From the NCBI GenBank assembly GCA_050633105.1, contig JBOEFW010000015.1:9908-73907 (forward strand): a DNA stretch of 64,000 bases. Direction: 5' to 3'. Of this stretch, positions 1 through 8,381 are shown piece by piece; position 1 is the stretch's first letter; each line of letters opens with the position of its first letter. Below the pieces are notes generated by a model that did no database searches, had not been told where the DNA came from, and saw only the letters and a list, made by a program, of their open reading frames with translations. The stretch is from Aureispira sp050633105. GTDB lineage: Bacteria > Bacteroidota > Bacteroidia > Chitinophagales > Saprospiraceae. A program made the position numbers and the translations under genes.

Positions 1-772
1 CAAAGTAACCTAAGGCTCCTGCAGAGAAGTTTGTAGTTGGATTACTAGGGGCTGCGCTTCCAAAACCACCTGTTAAGGCATCTTGTAGTGTTTTGAAATA
101 AAGGTGTGTTTGTTGATCTAAGCTGGCTAATTCTGTGGTAATGGTATCTCCTGAGAAGAAGGGATTGGTCGTTGCAAAACTACGGGTAGCAATGCCATCA
201 CTCAAATCATCATCTGCAATTCTATAATCGGTTACAAAACCTTGTTCGGTTTCTGTGGAATCATAATAAGTGGTACGAACGGCGTAATAGTTGGTAACAA
301 CATTGGGATCGGTGTAGTTAACATAAGCCCAATAACGCTCAGGACCAGAACCACCGCCAAAGAAACCACTAAGAGCTTGCACTGTAAAACTATCAATAGG
401 GACCAATGGAGGCATTGTGGAAGTGGCTGTGTAGGTTTCTCCAGCAATACCCACACTTAAAGTATAGGTACGTCCAATGACGCCTACCACTGTATTGCCT
501 CTATAAATACCATTGCCCTCATGGGCCATTTGCTCACTGTTTCCTGCATCATCTGTAATGGTTAGTACGGCATCGGTGACAGCAGGAGAGGAGCTGTTAT
601 CGAAAAAATTACTCGTGTAGGTTACCAAAGCATAGCAAGTTGAATCATTTTCCATGTATGATTCTATAACAGGAATTGGATTGGCGTCATTAATATTGAT
701 ATCAATAACTTTTTCACAACTGGCAGACAGCACTAATAAAGCTACCAGAGAAAAGAAATAACGAATAGTCAT
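1..772 (-). CDS. DUF4249 domain-containing lipoprotein (3' part missing)
   Basis: This gene reads leftward from an ATG at 772 and is cut by the window edge after about 257 codons. The N-terminus is a lipoprotein signal peptide ending in a lipobox (LSASC), followed by EKVIDININD, the usual opening of DUF4249 proteins. The rest is beta-rich (TYTLSVGIAGETYTATSTMP). DUF4249 lipoproteins are encoded beside TonB-dependent receptors in Bacteroidota and are thought to act as their surface partners. Here the gene lies 41 bp downstream of a receptor on the same strand, so the two are probably co-transcribed. The substrate is not known. The family call rests on the N-terminal motif and the context; the C-terminal half is not visible. 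Confidence 0.8.
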   Translation of the reverse strand, partial: MTIRYFFSLVALLVLSASCEKVIDININDANPIPVIESYMENDSTCYALVTYTSNFFDNSSSPAVTDAVLTITDDAGNSEQMAHEGNGIYRGNTVVGVIGRTYTLSVGIAGETYTATSTMPPLVPIDSFTVQALSGFFGGGSGPERYWAYVNYTDPNVVTNYYAVRTTYYDSTETEQGFVTDYRIADDDLSDGIATRSFATTNPFFSGDTITTELASLDQQTHLYFKTLQDALTGGFGSAAPSNPTTNFSAGALGYF

Positions 773-813
773 AGCTAATTTATTATTAGAATTCCCCTAG
801 AGGGGGAAGATTA

Positions 814-3129
814 TTAAAAGGCAAAATTCCAAGTGACAGTAGGTACGATTCCAAACAAACTAACTTGTACGGCTTCTGTTCGATTGGGATCGTCTTCGCT
901 TGGGCGAAAGTCAATGAAATAAGGATTGTAACGATTATACGCATTGTATACTCCAACAGTAAAGCTCGACTGGAATTTTTTGTTTGGTTTGTTGCGGAAA
1001 GTAACCGCTAAATCTAAACGATGAGAGGCTGGAAAACGGTAACCATTACGCTCTGTAAAATAGCTTACTTGTTGACCGTTGATTTCATACTTTCCACTTG
1101 GGAAGGTAACAGCGTTTCCTGTTTGGTAAATCCAAGAAGCAGAGAAGACCCAACGTTTTTTAAGTTCGTATGTTCCTACAATAGCAATATCATGAGTACG
1201 ATCCTGGCGAGCAGGATAAGGATTACCACGATTGATTTCATCAAATTGATATTCTGTTTTAGAAAGTGTATAGCTGACCCATCCATTAAAATTCCCCAAT
1301 TGTGTTTGGATTAAAAGCTCTCCTCCATAAGACCAACCTGCCCCATTTAAGATCTGGCTTTCGATTTTAGGATTGAGTAAAATATCAGCGCCATTTTCAT
1401 AATCTACTTGATTTTGTAGATACTTATAATAGCCTTCTAAACTAATAGACAACTTATCGTCAAATAGAGATTGCTTAACGCCTAAACTCACTTGGTCTGC
1501 AATTTCAGGTAAAATATTCTGTGTACTAGGAACCCAAATATCATTCGGGAAACCAGCACTACTATTCGTCAATAAGTGTAAGTATTGATGAATTCTGTGG
1601 TAGCCAAATTCAAAAGAAGTATTGGGATTCAATTGATAGGTTAAGGCAACTCTTGGCTCTATTCCAAAGTAGGACTGGATGTGTTCCAAGTTTCCATAAC
1701 TAGTCGTATCCGTAACATTATTGTCGTCATCAAAAGACAAAACGTCTTCTGGACCTATTTGATTAAACATAGACAAACGCAAGCCATAAACTGCTTTTAG
1801 TTTATCAGAAATACGCCACTCATGCCCCAAATAAACACCACTTTCCAAACCATTTTGTGGTTCTGCAATTAAGCTTTGAATGTTTCTATTGGAAGAACGT
1901 AATTGACTTGGTTGGAATTGGTGCAAGGTAGAATTGAACCCAAATCGGAAGGTACTTTTAGGATTCGCGTAGAAGCTATAATCTTGCTTGAGGGCGTAAT
2001 CACGAATACCTGCTTCAATAGTGAAATCTTCTCCAGCACGGCCAATGTTATAACCATAATAATAATCACTAAAAAAGAAAGAGGTATTGGCAAATAATTT
2101 CTCATTAAACGTATGGTTCCAACGTGCTGTGATGGTATAGTTACCATAATTAAGACCAAAATTACCAAAGCCAAAGTTATCCCGTCCAGCATAACCTGAA
2201 ATAAATAAACGATCTCTTTTACCAAAGCTATAATTGGCTTTTAAATTCAAATCCCAGAAACCTAATCCTAGATCACCAAAACGCTCAGGATCACCTACAC
2301 GTAATAATAAATCTACATAAGTAGCTCTACCAGAAAGAATAAAAGAACCTTTGTCCTTAACAATGGGGCCTTCGAAAGTCAATCTAGAAGAGATTAAACC
2401 CAAGCCACCAGAAAGGCCAAATTTTTTCTTGTTTCCATTTTTCATGTAAATATCTAACACAGAAGAGGCACGACCACCGTACTGGGCAGGAATTCCACCT
2501 TTGTAAACGGTCAAATCTTTGAGGGCATCTGAATTAAAGACAGAGAAGAAGCCTAAAAAGTGAGAAGGGTTGTAGACTGTTGCTTCATCCAAAAGGATTA
2601 AATTTTGATCAGGCTTACCACCACGAACAATCAAGCCTGTACTTCCTTCACTTCCAGAGCTAATACCAGGTAACAATTGAATGCTCTTCAGAATATCTTT
2701 CTCTCCAAAGAATACGGGTAAGGTTTCTAGTTTTTTGACGTTAATTTTGACGGTTCCAACACCAGCTTCTTCTAGAATACCCGCATTTTCTTTTTCCGCT
2801 TTTACTTCTATAATGTCAATATCGCTAGCACCTGTGCTCAACTCTAAATCCATGGTTTGGTTTTCCTGTAATTCTACGGTAATTACTCTAGGTTGATAGC
2901 CCAAATAATTGACTTTTAAATTATAGGTGCCTTTGTCCAAAGTAATGGAATAAAACCCATAAATGTTGGTAGAGGCTCCTAGGGAAGACCCTTCTACAAT
3001 GACTGTTGCTCCAATGAGTTCTTCTCCAGAGGCAGCATCTTTAACATAACCACTCATCGTAGCTTTGTCCTGTGCTGTTAGAGAGAGCATCATGAAAGCT
3101 AACAAGATGGTTAAGCTCCAAGTTTTCAT
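814..3129 (-). CDS. TonB-dependent outer-membrane receptor with carboxypeptidase-regulatory-like domain
   Basis: An outer-membrane transporter of about 771 residues. I start it at 3129, where MKTWSLTILLAFMMLSLTAQ forms a signal peptide; an in-frame ATG ten codons upstream adds a polar stretch before it and is less likely. Residues 20-110 form the CarboxypepD_reg-like beta-sandwich (SGYVKDAASGEELIGATV), typical of Bacteroidota SusC-like and other TonB receptors. The plug domain follows (LLPGISSGSEGSTGLIVRGG, then the GGIPAQYGGRASSVLDI region), and the remainder is a 22-strand-type barrel ending in an aromatic residue (VTWNFAF). Energised by TonB-ExbBD, it would import a ligand that cannot be read from sequence. 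The DUF4249 lipoprotein follows directly downstream. Confidence 0.92.
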   Translation of the reverse strand: MKTWSLTILLAFMMLSLTAQDKATMSGYVKDAASGEELIGATVIVEGSSLGASTNIYGFYSITLDKGTYNLKVNYLGYQPRVITVELQENQTMDLELSTGASDIDIIEVKAEKENAGILEEAGVGTVKINVKKLETLPVFFGEKDILKSIQLLPGISSGSEGSTGLIVRGGKPDQNLILLDEATVYNPSHFLGFFSVFNSDALKDLTVYKGGIPAQYGGRASSVLDIYMKNGNKKKFGLSGGLGLISSRLTFEGPIVKDKGSFILSGRATYVDLLLRVGDPERFGDLGLGFWDLNLKANYSFGKRDRLFISGYAGRDNFGFGNFGLNYGNYTITARWNHTFNEKLFANTSFFFSDYYYGYNIGRAGEDFTIEAGIRDYALKQDYSFYANPKSTFRFGFNSTLHQFQPSQLRSSNRNIQSLIAEPQNGLESGVYLGHEWRISDKLKAVYGLRLSMFNQIGPEDVLSFDDDNNVTDTTSYGNLEHIQSYFGIEPRVALTYQLNPNTSFEFGYHRIHQYLHLLTNSSAGFPNDIWVPSTQNILPEIADQVSLGVKQSLFDDKLSISLEGYYKYLQNQVDYENGADILLNPKIESQILNGAGWSYGGELLIQTQLGNFNGWVSYTLSKTEYQFDEINRGNPYPARQDRTHDIAIVGTYELKKRWVFSASWIYQTGNAVTFPSGKYEINGQQVSYFTERNGYRFPASHRLDLAVTFRNKPNKKFQSSFTVGVYNAYNRYNPYFIDFRPSEDDPNRTEAVQVSLFGIVPTVTWNFAF

Positions 3130-3535
3130 ATTAGTTGTTGGTTTGAATGAGTAATGCACCGCAGGCTATTTAGCCAGTGGGATCAATGCGTTAACTTTAT
3201 AGATTTGAGTTGTAAGAACGACTACAAAAGTCTTACCTTTTGAGGCACATAGCGTATAAACTATACAAACGGTGAGATATTTTCTACAAAGGGACTTTCT
3301 ATTGAACAATAAAGTGTAAAATAAAGAAACTATCTATCTCTGTAATAAGTTGCTACAACAGCTTAGCAACTGTAAAGTTTCCAATTTGGGAAAAGAAATA
3401 GAATACAAAAATGGGAATCTTATTTTTTGAAAAAGCTAGTATCTTCCCTTTAGAGAAAAACTTATCAAAGGATAGGTGTAGAAGGAATGAGAAAAAGAAG
3501 AGCAATTTACCTAATTTTTTAATAAACAATAGACT
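3130..3535. other. Intergenic region between divergent genes
   Basis: About 400 AT-rich bases between the TonB receptor (leftward) and the DUF3592-like gene (rightward). Promoters for both must lie here, but I see no convincing match to the Bacteroidota TTTG / TAnnTTTG pair and no open reading frame worth calling. Confidence 0.5.
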
Positions 3536-4417
3536 GTGAGAAATGTCAATCGTCCTTTAGATTTCCAACAAATTGCTCCTAGAGAATTATCACTGCTTAC
3601 TCAAATTAAAGTGTTTTTTGGAGGGGCTATTTTCCAAATAGGAGCGGGTATTTTTTGGTTTGGTTTGCCCTTTAGTTTAGTATTTGTGCTGGAATCAGAA
3701 GTAGTTCATCTATTTCAGTTTGATGGAGCATGGATCAAAACAGAAGGCGTTTTACAAGAATTAGAGGAAACCAATTCTAGTGTTAATGATGAACCAATCT
3801 ATCGGTATCACTTTTCATATAATGTAGATGGGCAATCTTATCAAGGCTATTCGAGTGCTGTTTATAAGCCAGAATACAATACTGTTAATGCTGAAAAGGT
3901 AGTTCCTGTAGAGTATAAAGAGCAAAATATAGGAAGAGCGCGAATTGTTGGAATGCGTCAGCAGACATTTTCTGCTTGGATCGCTCTAATACTGTTATTT
4001 CCCTTGGTTGGAGCTATATTGTACCTATGGGGGATTAAAGCGAATTACAAGGCGCTGAGGTTGCTTAAAATAGGGAAGGTGGCTTATGGGCGATTGTTGC
4101 GAGCAACAGCAACCAATACTAGCATTAACGAAGAGACCGTTTACCAATATGAATTTGGTTTTGAAGTAGAGGGCCGATCGTATATCGCAAAGGCTGAGAC
4201 ACATTTAACGACCGTATTAGAAGATGAGGAAGAAGAACTGATTCTTTACAATGAGAATAACCCAGAGGAAAGTCTGGTGTATGATAGCATTAGTAGTATT
4301 AATAAGCTAGATATAGAAGGCAATGTCCCTAAAGCAGGGATACTCGCCTTAACAAGTACACTTTCTACCGTTGTTGGTATTGTGATCACGGTAATAGTTA
4401 TTCTTGTTTATGTTTAG
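3536..4417 (+). CDS. DUF3592-like membrane protein
   Basis: A 293-residue membrane protein of unknown function. It begins with GTG at 3536; an in-frame TAG lies immediately upstream, so no earlier start exists, and the next ATG is far inside. There are three membrane segments: about residues 28-52, 147-165 and 272-292. Two similar soluble segments lie between them, each with a pattern seen in DUF3592 proteins: an A/G-xG-L/R beta strand, then YRYHFSYNVDGQSY or YQYEFGFEVEGRSY, then a strand ending in VPVEY or LILYNENNPEES. The internal duplication is visible directly. DUF3592 proteins have no established function. The gene stands alone and ends at a strong bidirectional terminator. Confidence 0.7.
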   Translation: MRNVNRPLDFQQIAPRELSLLTQIKVFFGGAIFQIGAGIFWFGLPFSLVFVLESEVVHLFQFDGAWIKTEGVLQELEETNSSVNDEPIYRYHFSYNVDGQSYQGYSSAVYKPEYNTVNAEKVVPVEYKEQNIGRARIVGMRQQTFSAWIALILLFPLVGAILYLWGIKANYKALRLLKIGKVAYGRLLRATATNTSINEETVYQYEFGFEVEGRSYIAKAETHLTTVLEDEEEELILYNENNPEESLVYDSISSINKLDIEGNVPKAGILALTSTLSTVVGIVITVIVILVYV

Positions 4418-4480
4418 AATAAGTAAAAGAAAGGAACAGCACCTCTCCTTTCTAAAGCTATATATTTATATTTAAATAAT

Positions 4481-4516
4481 AAAAAAGGAACACTCTAAGT
4501 GTTCCTTTTTTATTAA
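4481..4516. terminator. Bidirectional intrinsic terminator
   Basis: A 14-bp perfect stem (4481-4494 with 4498-4511) and a tiny loop, flanked by A and T runs on both sides. It sits between the convergent DUF3592-like gene and the M1 peptidase gene and can serve both. Confidence 0.85.
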
Positions 4517-4533
4517 AGATCTCTTTCTAGAGA

Positions 4534-6813
4534 TTAGCGGCTTCTACGTTGATACAATTCAAAACGTGTAGGCTGTGTTCTAGAAGGATAATAATTATCA
4601 CTACGATCAGTATCAGCTGTTTCCAAATATGGATCTAATACGATGTTTGTTAATTCTTTTTTGCGTGGAAAAACCTTCGTTACTTTGTCTGCTCGTTGTC
4701 TCCAAATCTCTGCTGGAATACGAACGATTTCTGAAGAACCATCTGCGTAAGTCATTTCTAAAATGATCGGCATGACTAAACCACCTTCATTGGTGAACTC
4801 TATTTCATAATAGGTATAACCTTCATCCAATAATGCGCGCTCTTTTTCAGACATTCTGCTGCGGTATTCTTCCGCACGTTTTTTCATTTGAGGAGTGACA
4901 CGGTATTGATCACGATCATTGTACTTATCGCGAAGTTCTGGATTTTTTTCCATCACTGTTTGTTTCACGGCTTTCTCATCATTGTTGCGAATCTCAGAGA
5001 TATTACGTTGTGGTTCTTTGCTATCCCATTTTTTCTGCATGGTCATTTCCTTGTCTAGGTTATAACTATTCAAGCTATAAGTAGAGACATTACTAATGGC
5101 AATATCGACATGATCTGTAGAATAGAACCATCCTCGCCAGAACCAATCTAAATCTACACCAGATGCATCTTCCATTGTACGGAAAAAGTCAGAAGGTGAG
5201 GGGTGTTTGAATTTCCAACGGTTAGCATATTCTTTGAAGGCATAATCAAATAGCTCACGGCCCATAATGGTTTCTCGCAAAATATTAAGGGCAGTCGCAG
5301 GTTTACCATAAGCATTGTTGCCAAACTGTAGAATAGATTCTGAATTAGACATAATCGGAACAATGTTGTCTTTGTCTCCTTTCATGTAATCTACGATACC
5401 TGTAGCAGGGCCTCTACGAACAGGATAATCACGTTCCCATTCTACTTCTGTCAAATATTGTAAAAAGGTATTTAATCCTTCATCCATCCAAGTCCATTGA
5501 CGTTCATCAGAGTTAACAATCATGGGGAAGTAGTTGTGTCCTACCTCGTGAATGATTACACCAATCATACGATATTTCAAACGCTCAGAATAAGTGCCAT
5601 CTGGACGAGGACGTCCAAAGTTGAAGCAAATCATTGGATACTCCATACCTGTAAAATTAGCATGAGTAGAAATTGCAGTAGGGTAGGGATAGTCAAATGT
5701 ATATCTTGAATATACTTTTAAGGTGTGAACTACAGCAGCAGTAGAGTACTGTTCCCACAAGGGATTTCCTTCTTTAGGGTAATAAGACATCGCCATTACC
5801 GTACGGTCTCCAAAAGCTACTCCTTGTGCATCCCATATAAATTTACGAGAAGAACAGAATCCAAAATCACGAACATTTTCCGCTTCAAAGATCCAAGTTT
5901 TCTTATCTTTTGATTTACCTTTTTCAATTTCCTCTGCCTCTGCTTGTGTAAGAATCATCAATGGTTTGTCAGCAGTTTTTGCTTTTTCCCAACGTTCCAA
6001 TTGTGTCTTGGTCATTACATCTTTAGCATTTTTCAATTCTCCTGTTGCTCCAACAGTATGGTCAGCAGGAACCGTAATCGCTACTTTGAAATCACCAAAG
6101 GATAAAGTGAATTCTCCGCGACCCAAGAATTGTTTATTTTGCCAGCCATCAACATCATTATAAGCACACATTCTAGGATAGAACTGCGCGATGTGGTACA
6201 TGTAGTTGTCTTCTTCTGGAAAGTATTCGTATCCAGAACGACCACCATAGTTGCCGCCATCATTGACATTGTACGACCATTTGATCGAGAACGAAAGTTT
6301 GCTCTTTGGTTTTAATGGTTCTTTTAGATCAATACGCATCATGGTTTTGTTGATGATGTAATCCATCCCAGCACCTTTCTTATCTAATACCGATTCTATT
6401 TTGAAACCACCATCAAAATCATGGTGATAGGTCGCATCCAATTGGCGGAAGCCCATTTCAGGACGAATTTTTCCTGTTCTGATTTTGTGAGAATCGGATG
6501 TTTTAGAACGAACGTTCTGATCCAACTGTACCCAAACATAAGTCAATACGTCAGGGGAGTTGTTATAATAAGTAATGGTCTCATCACCCATTATACGTTG
6601 CTTCGCATCATCAATCTCAATCTTCATATCATAGTCTGCACGCTGTTGCCAGTAGGCATAACCTGGAGCACCTGCTGCGTTTCTATAGATATTAGGAGTA
6701 GGCAATTCTTCGTAAAGTTGGTGAAACTTAGTAGCGCCTTGGTTAGGATCCTGGGCTTGTGCAATAAGCACAGTACTCGCGATTATAAGTAATAATAAAA
6801 ACTGTTTAAGCAT
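4534..6813 (-). CDS. M1 family metallopeptidase
   Basis: A secreted or periplasmic zinc aminopeptidase of 759 residues with an N-terminal signal peptide (MLKQFLLLLIIASTVLIAQA). The zinc motif HEVGH is at residues 422-426 with the third ligand Glu at 445 (WMDEGLNTF). The exopeptidase motif upstream is FTGMEYP (about 387-393), in place of the classical GAMEN. An N-terminal beta domain of about 250 residues precedes the catalytic domain, and residues after 580 form a C-terminal region without recognised motifs. It would trim peptides outside the cytoplasm. HupE/UreJ lies 39 bp upstream on the same strand and may share a transcript. Confidence 0.92.
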   Translation of the reverse strand: MLKQFLLLLIIASTVLIAQAQDPNQGATKFHQLYEELPTPNIYRNAAGAPGYAYWQQRADYDMKIEIDDAKQRIMGDETITYYNNSPDVLTYVWVQLDQNVRSKTSDSHKIRTGKIRPEMGFRQLDATYHHDFDGGFKIESVLDKKGAGMDYIINKTMMRIDLKEPLKPKSKLSFSIKWSYNVNDGGNYGGRSGYEYFPEEDNYMYHIAQFYPRMCAYNDVDGWQNKQFLGRGEFTLSFGDFKVAITVPADHTVGATGELKNAKDVMTKTQLERWEKAKTADKPLMILTQAEAEEIEKGKSKDKKTWIFEAENVRDFGFCSSRKFIWDAQGVAFGDRTVMAMSYYPKEGNPLWEQYSTAAVVHTLKVYSRYTFDYPYPTAISTHANFTGMEYPMICFNFGRPRPDGTYSERLKYRMIGVIIHEVGHNYFPMIVNSDERQWTWMDEGLNTFLQYLTEVEWERDYPVRRGPATGIVDYMKGDKDNIVPIMSNSESILQFGNNAYGKPATALNILRETIMGRELFDYAFKEYANRWKFKHPSPSDFFRTMEDASGVDLDWFWRGWFYSTDHVDIAISNVSTYSLNSYNLDKEMTMQKKWDSKEPQRNISEIRNNDEKAVKQTVMEKNPELRDKYNDRDQYRVTPQMKKRAEEYRSRMSEKERALLDEGYTYYEIEFTNEGGLVMPIILEMTYADGSSEIVRIPAEIWRQRADKVTKVFPRKKELTNIVLDPYLETADTDRSDNYYPSRTQPTRFELYQRRSR

Positions 6814-6852
6814 GATAGTGCTAGTTTAGCAGATAATAGTAAAATAAAAAGA

Positions 6853-7527
6853 TTAGCCACCTGAGTTAAATAATGCTTTTCCCGTTTCTACAGCAATTGG
6901 AATGCTGAGGAAGAAGACCAATAAAGACACTAGAATAGCCCAGATGCGAAAAGAAATTCTAGCGAGATCCAAAAATACAAAATTTATTATTAAAGCCACG
7001 ATTAAGATCAGGATTTGACCAAGCTCTAGACCAACGTTAAATCCTAATAGAGGAACGACAATGCTTTCTCCCTCAGAGAGCAAAAAGTTTAGGTAATTGG
7101 AAAAGCCTAAACCATGAATTAGTCCAAATGCAATGACTATAGTATAGAGCAAACTGCTACGTTTAACAGATAGAATTTTCATTGGTTTAGTCAATTCTTC
7201 GGTCAAAATGTTACTGTTTTCTTTTTTTGCATCTCCAGGTTGATAGCCTTTAATTACTCGAACAATATTCCAAATACAAGTACTAATGATACTGACTGGA
7301 ATTAAAAATTCTATGAGAGAGGAATTTGTTTGAACAATTTTGAAGGTGGCTAAAGCTAAGGCTAAGGAATGCCCAATAGTAAAAGCAGTAACTAAATAAA
7401 CAAGAGCACGCCAATTGCTGAGACTATGTAAGGCTGCTAATGCCACGATGAACAGAATATGGTCATAGGCATTAGGATCAGAAATATGGCTTAGTCCTTG
7501 TTGAAAGAAGAAAGAGAAATCTTGCAT
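6853..7527 (-). CDS. HupE/UreJ family membrane protein
   Basis: A polytopic inner-membrane protein of 224 residues with about six hydrophobic helices. It has the family signature: DPNAYDHILFIVALAAL near the N-terminus, a helix with TAFTIGHSLALALA, then FGLIHGLGF in a later helix and GLELGQILILIVAL near the C-terminus. The conserved His and Asp residues in these helices are thought to bind nickel or cobalt in characterised HupE/UreJ proteins. No hydrogenase or urease gene is near, so the metal and role here are inferred only. It is divergent from a DUF6702 gene and precedes the M1 peptidase gene. A CAAAAGTA at 7594-7601 is the reverse complement of TAnnTTTG and could be its -7 element. Confidence 0.85.
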   Translation of the reverse strand: MQDFSFFFQQGLSHISDPNAYDHILFIVALAALHSLSNWRALVYLVTAFTIGHSLALALATFKIVQTNSSLIEFLIPVSIISTCIWNIVRVIKGYQPGDAKKENSNILTEELTKPMKILSVKRSSLLYTIVIAFGLIHGLGFSNYLNFLLSEGESIVVPLLGFNVGLELGQILILIVALIINFVFLDLARISFRIWAILVSLLVFFLSIPIAVETGKALFNSGG

Positions 7528-7706
7528 GAAAAGTAGTATTGTCTAAGCAAAAATTAGAAGACTCTTTGTAAGGAGCTTCGATTTAATAAGTCACAAAAGT
7601 ACAACACAAATTGGAAGGCGCCCAAGAAAAAATTACATTTACATCATTCCTTTTGAAGAAATATAGGGGAGAGGTTCTTCCTTCATTTTTACTATAAACT
7701 GTTATC

Positions 7707-8216
7707 ATGAAACATATTTTTGCTGGATTTTGTCTAATAGCATTTTCCCTTTTATCTTTTTCAGCACACCCTATTTATTTGTCTACAACAGAAATTGACT
7801 ACAACAAAAAAGCGAAAACATTGGAGATCGCTGTCAAGATTTTTAGTGATGATTTAGGAGAAGTTCTTAGCAAAGAGCAGGGGACAGCAGTCGAAATTGG
7901 AACAGATCGAGAGCACAAAGATGCGACCACTTTAATTACAAAATATCTAAAAGAACACTTTGTAGTTGAACTAAATGGTAAGCCCAAAGCCTTTCGTTAC
8001 GTGACTCGTGAAAATGTCCGAGAAGATTTTTATGCTACTTGGGTGTTGCTAGAAGTGTCTAAAGTATCTAAAATAAAGTCTCTTAAATTAACAAATAATA
8101 TCTTGATGGAGCACAATGATGGACAACAGAATCATGTAAAATTTAGAGAAGATAGAACACAAAGTTACTCTAGAAGTGTAGCGGTAGAAGGGCAGGAGCA
8201 GTTAGTTTTGAAATAG
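7707..8216 (+). CDS. DUF6702 family exported protein
   Basis: A 169-residue protein with a signal peptide (MKHIFAGFCLIAFSLLSFSA) followed at once by HPIYLSTTEIDYNKK, the typical mature start of DUF6702 proteins in Bacteroidota. The rest alternates beta strands (LEIAVKIFSDDLGEVL, FYATWVLLEV) and ends in a basic tail. Function is unknown. The family occurs near HupE/UreJ and M1 peptidases in this phylum, as here, which suggests a shared envelope or metal-related process. The mature protein begins with His, which could be a metal ligand, but that is speculation. The stop is followed within 21 bp by the parS-type repeat cluster. Confidence 0.82.
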   Translation: MKHIFAGFCLIAFSLLSFSAHPIYLSTTEIDYNKKAKTLEIAVKIFSDDLGEVLSKEQGTAVEIGTDREHKDATTLITKYLKEHFVVELNGKPKAFRYVTRENVREDFYATWVLLEVSKVSKIKSLKLTNNILMEHNDGQQNHVKFREDRTQSYSRSVAVEGQEQLVLK

Positions 8217-8236
8217 ATAAACGCATTGCATTATCT

Positions 8237-8276
8237 CAAACAGTACAATGTTCCACGTGGAACATTGTACTGTTTG
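8237..8276. repeat. Perfect 40-bp palindrome containing parS-type site 1
   Basis: A perfect inverted repeat centred between 8256 and 8257. Its middle 16 bases (8249-8264) are TGTTCCACGTGGAACA. This fits the ParB-binding parS consensus TGTTnCACGTGnAACA, known from Bacillus subtilis and most bacteria. It lies in the gap between the convergent DUF6702 and thrB genes. Confidence 0.85.
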
Positions 8277-8292
8277 TTCCTGATTAAAAACT

Positions 8293-8332
8293 AAAAAGGG
8301 TAGATGTTCCACGTGGAACATCTACCCTTTTT
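8293..8332. repeat. Perfect 40-bp palindrome containing parS-type site 2, also terminator-like
   Basis: A second perfect inverted repeat, centred between 8312 and 8313, with the same 16-mer at 8305-8320 but different outer arms. The arms end in A and T runs on either side, so in RNA it would be a bidirectional intrinsic terminator for the convergent DUF6702 and thrB genes. It may do both jobs. Confidence 0.85.
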
Positions 8333-8361
8333 TCTAAGCATGAAGGTCAACAGTGCTTAGC

Positions 8362-8381
8362 AATGTTCCACGTGGAACATT
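8362..8381. repeat. parS-type site 3, next to the thrB stop
   Basis: The third exact copy of the 16-mer (8364-8379) within a 20-bp palindrome. It ends at the stop codon of thrB (8380-8382, minus strand), so the site is pinned against coding sequence. Spacings between the three sites are 56 and 59 bp, close to but not exactly integral helical turns. Confidence 0.85.
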
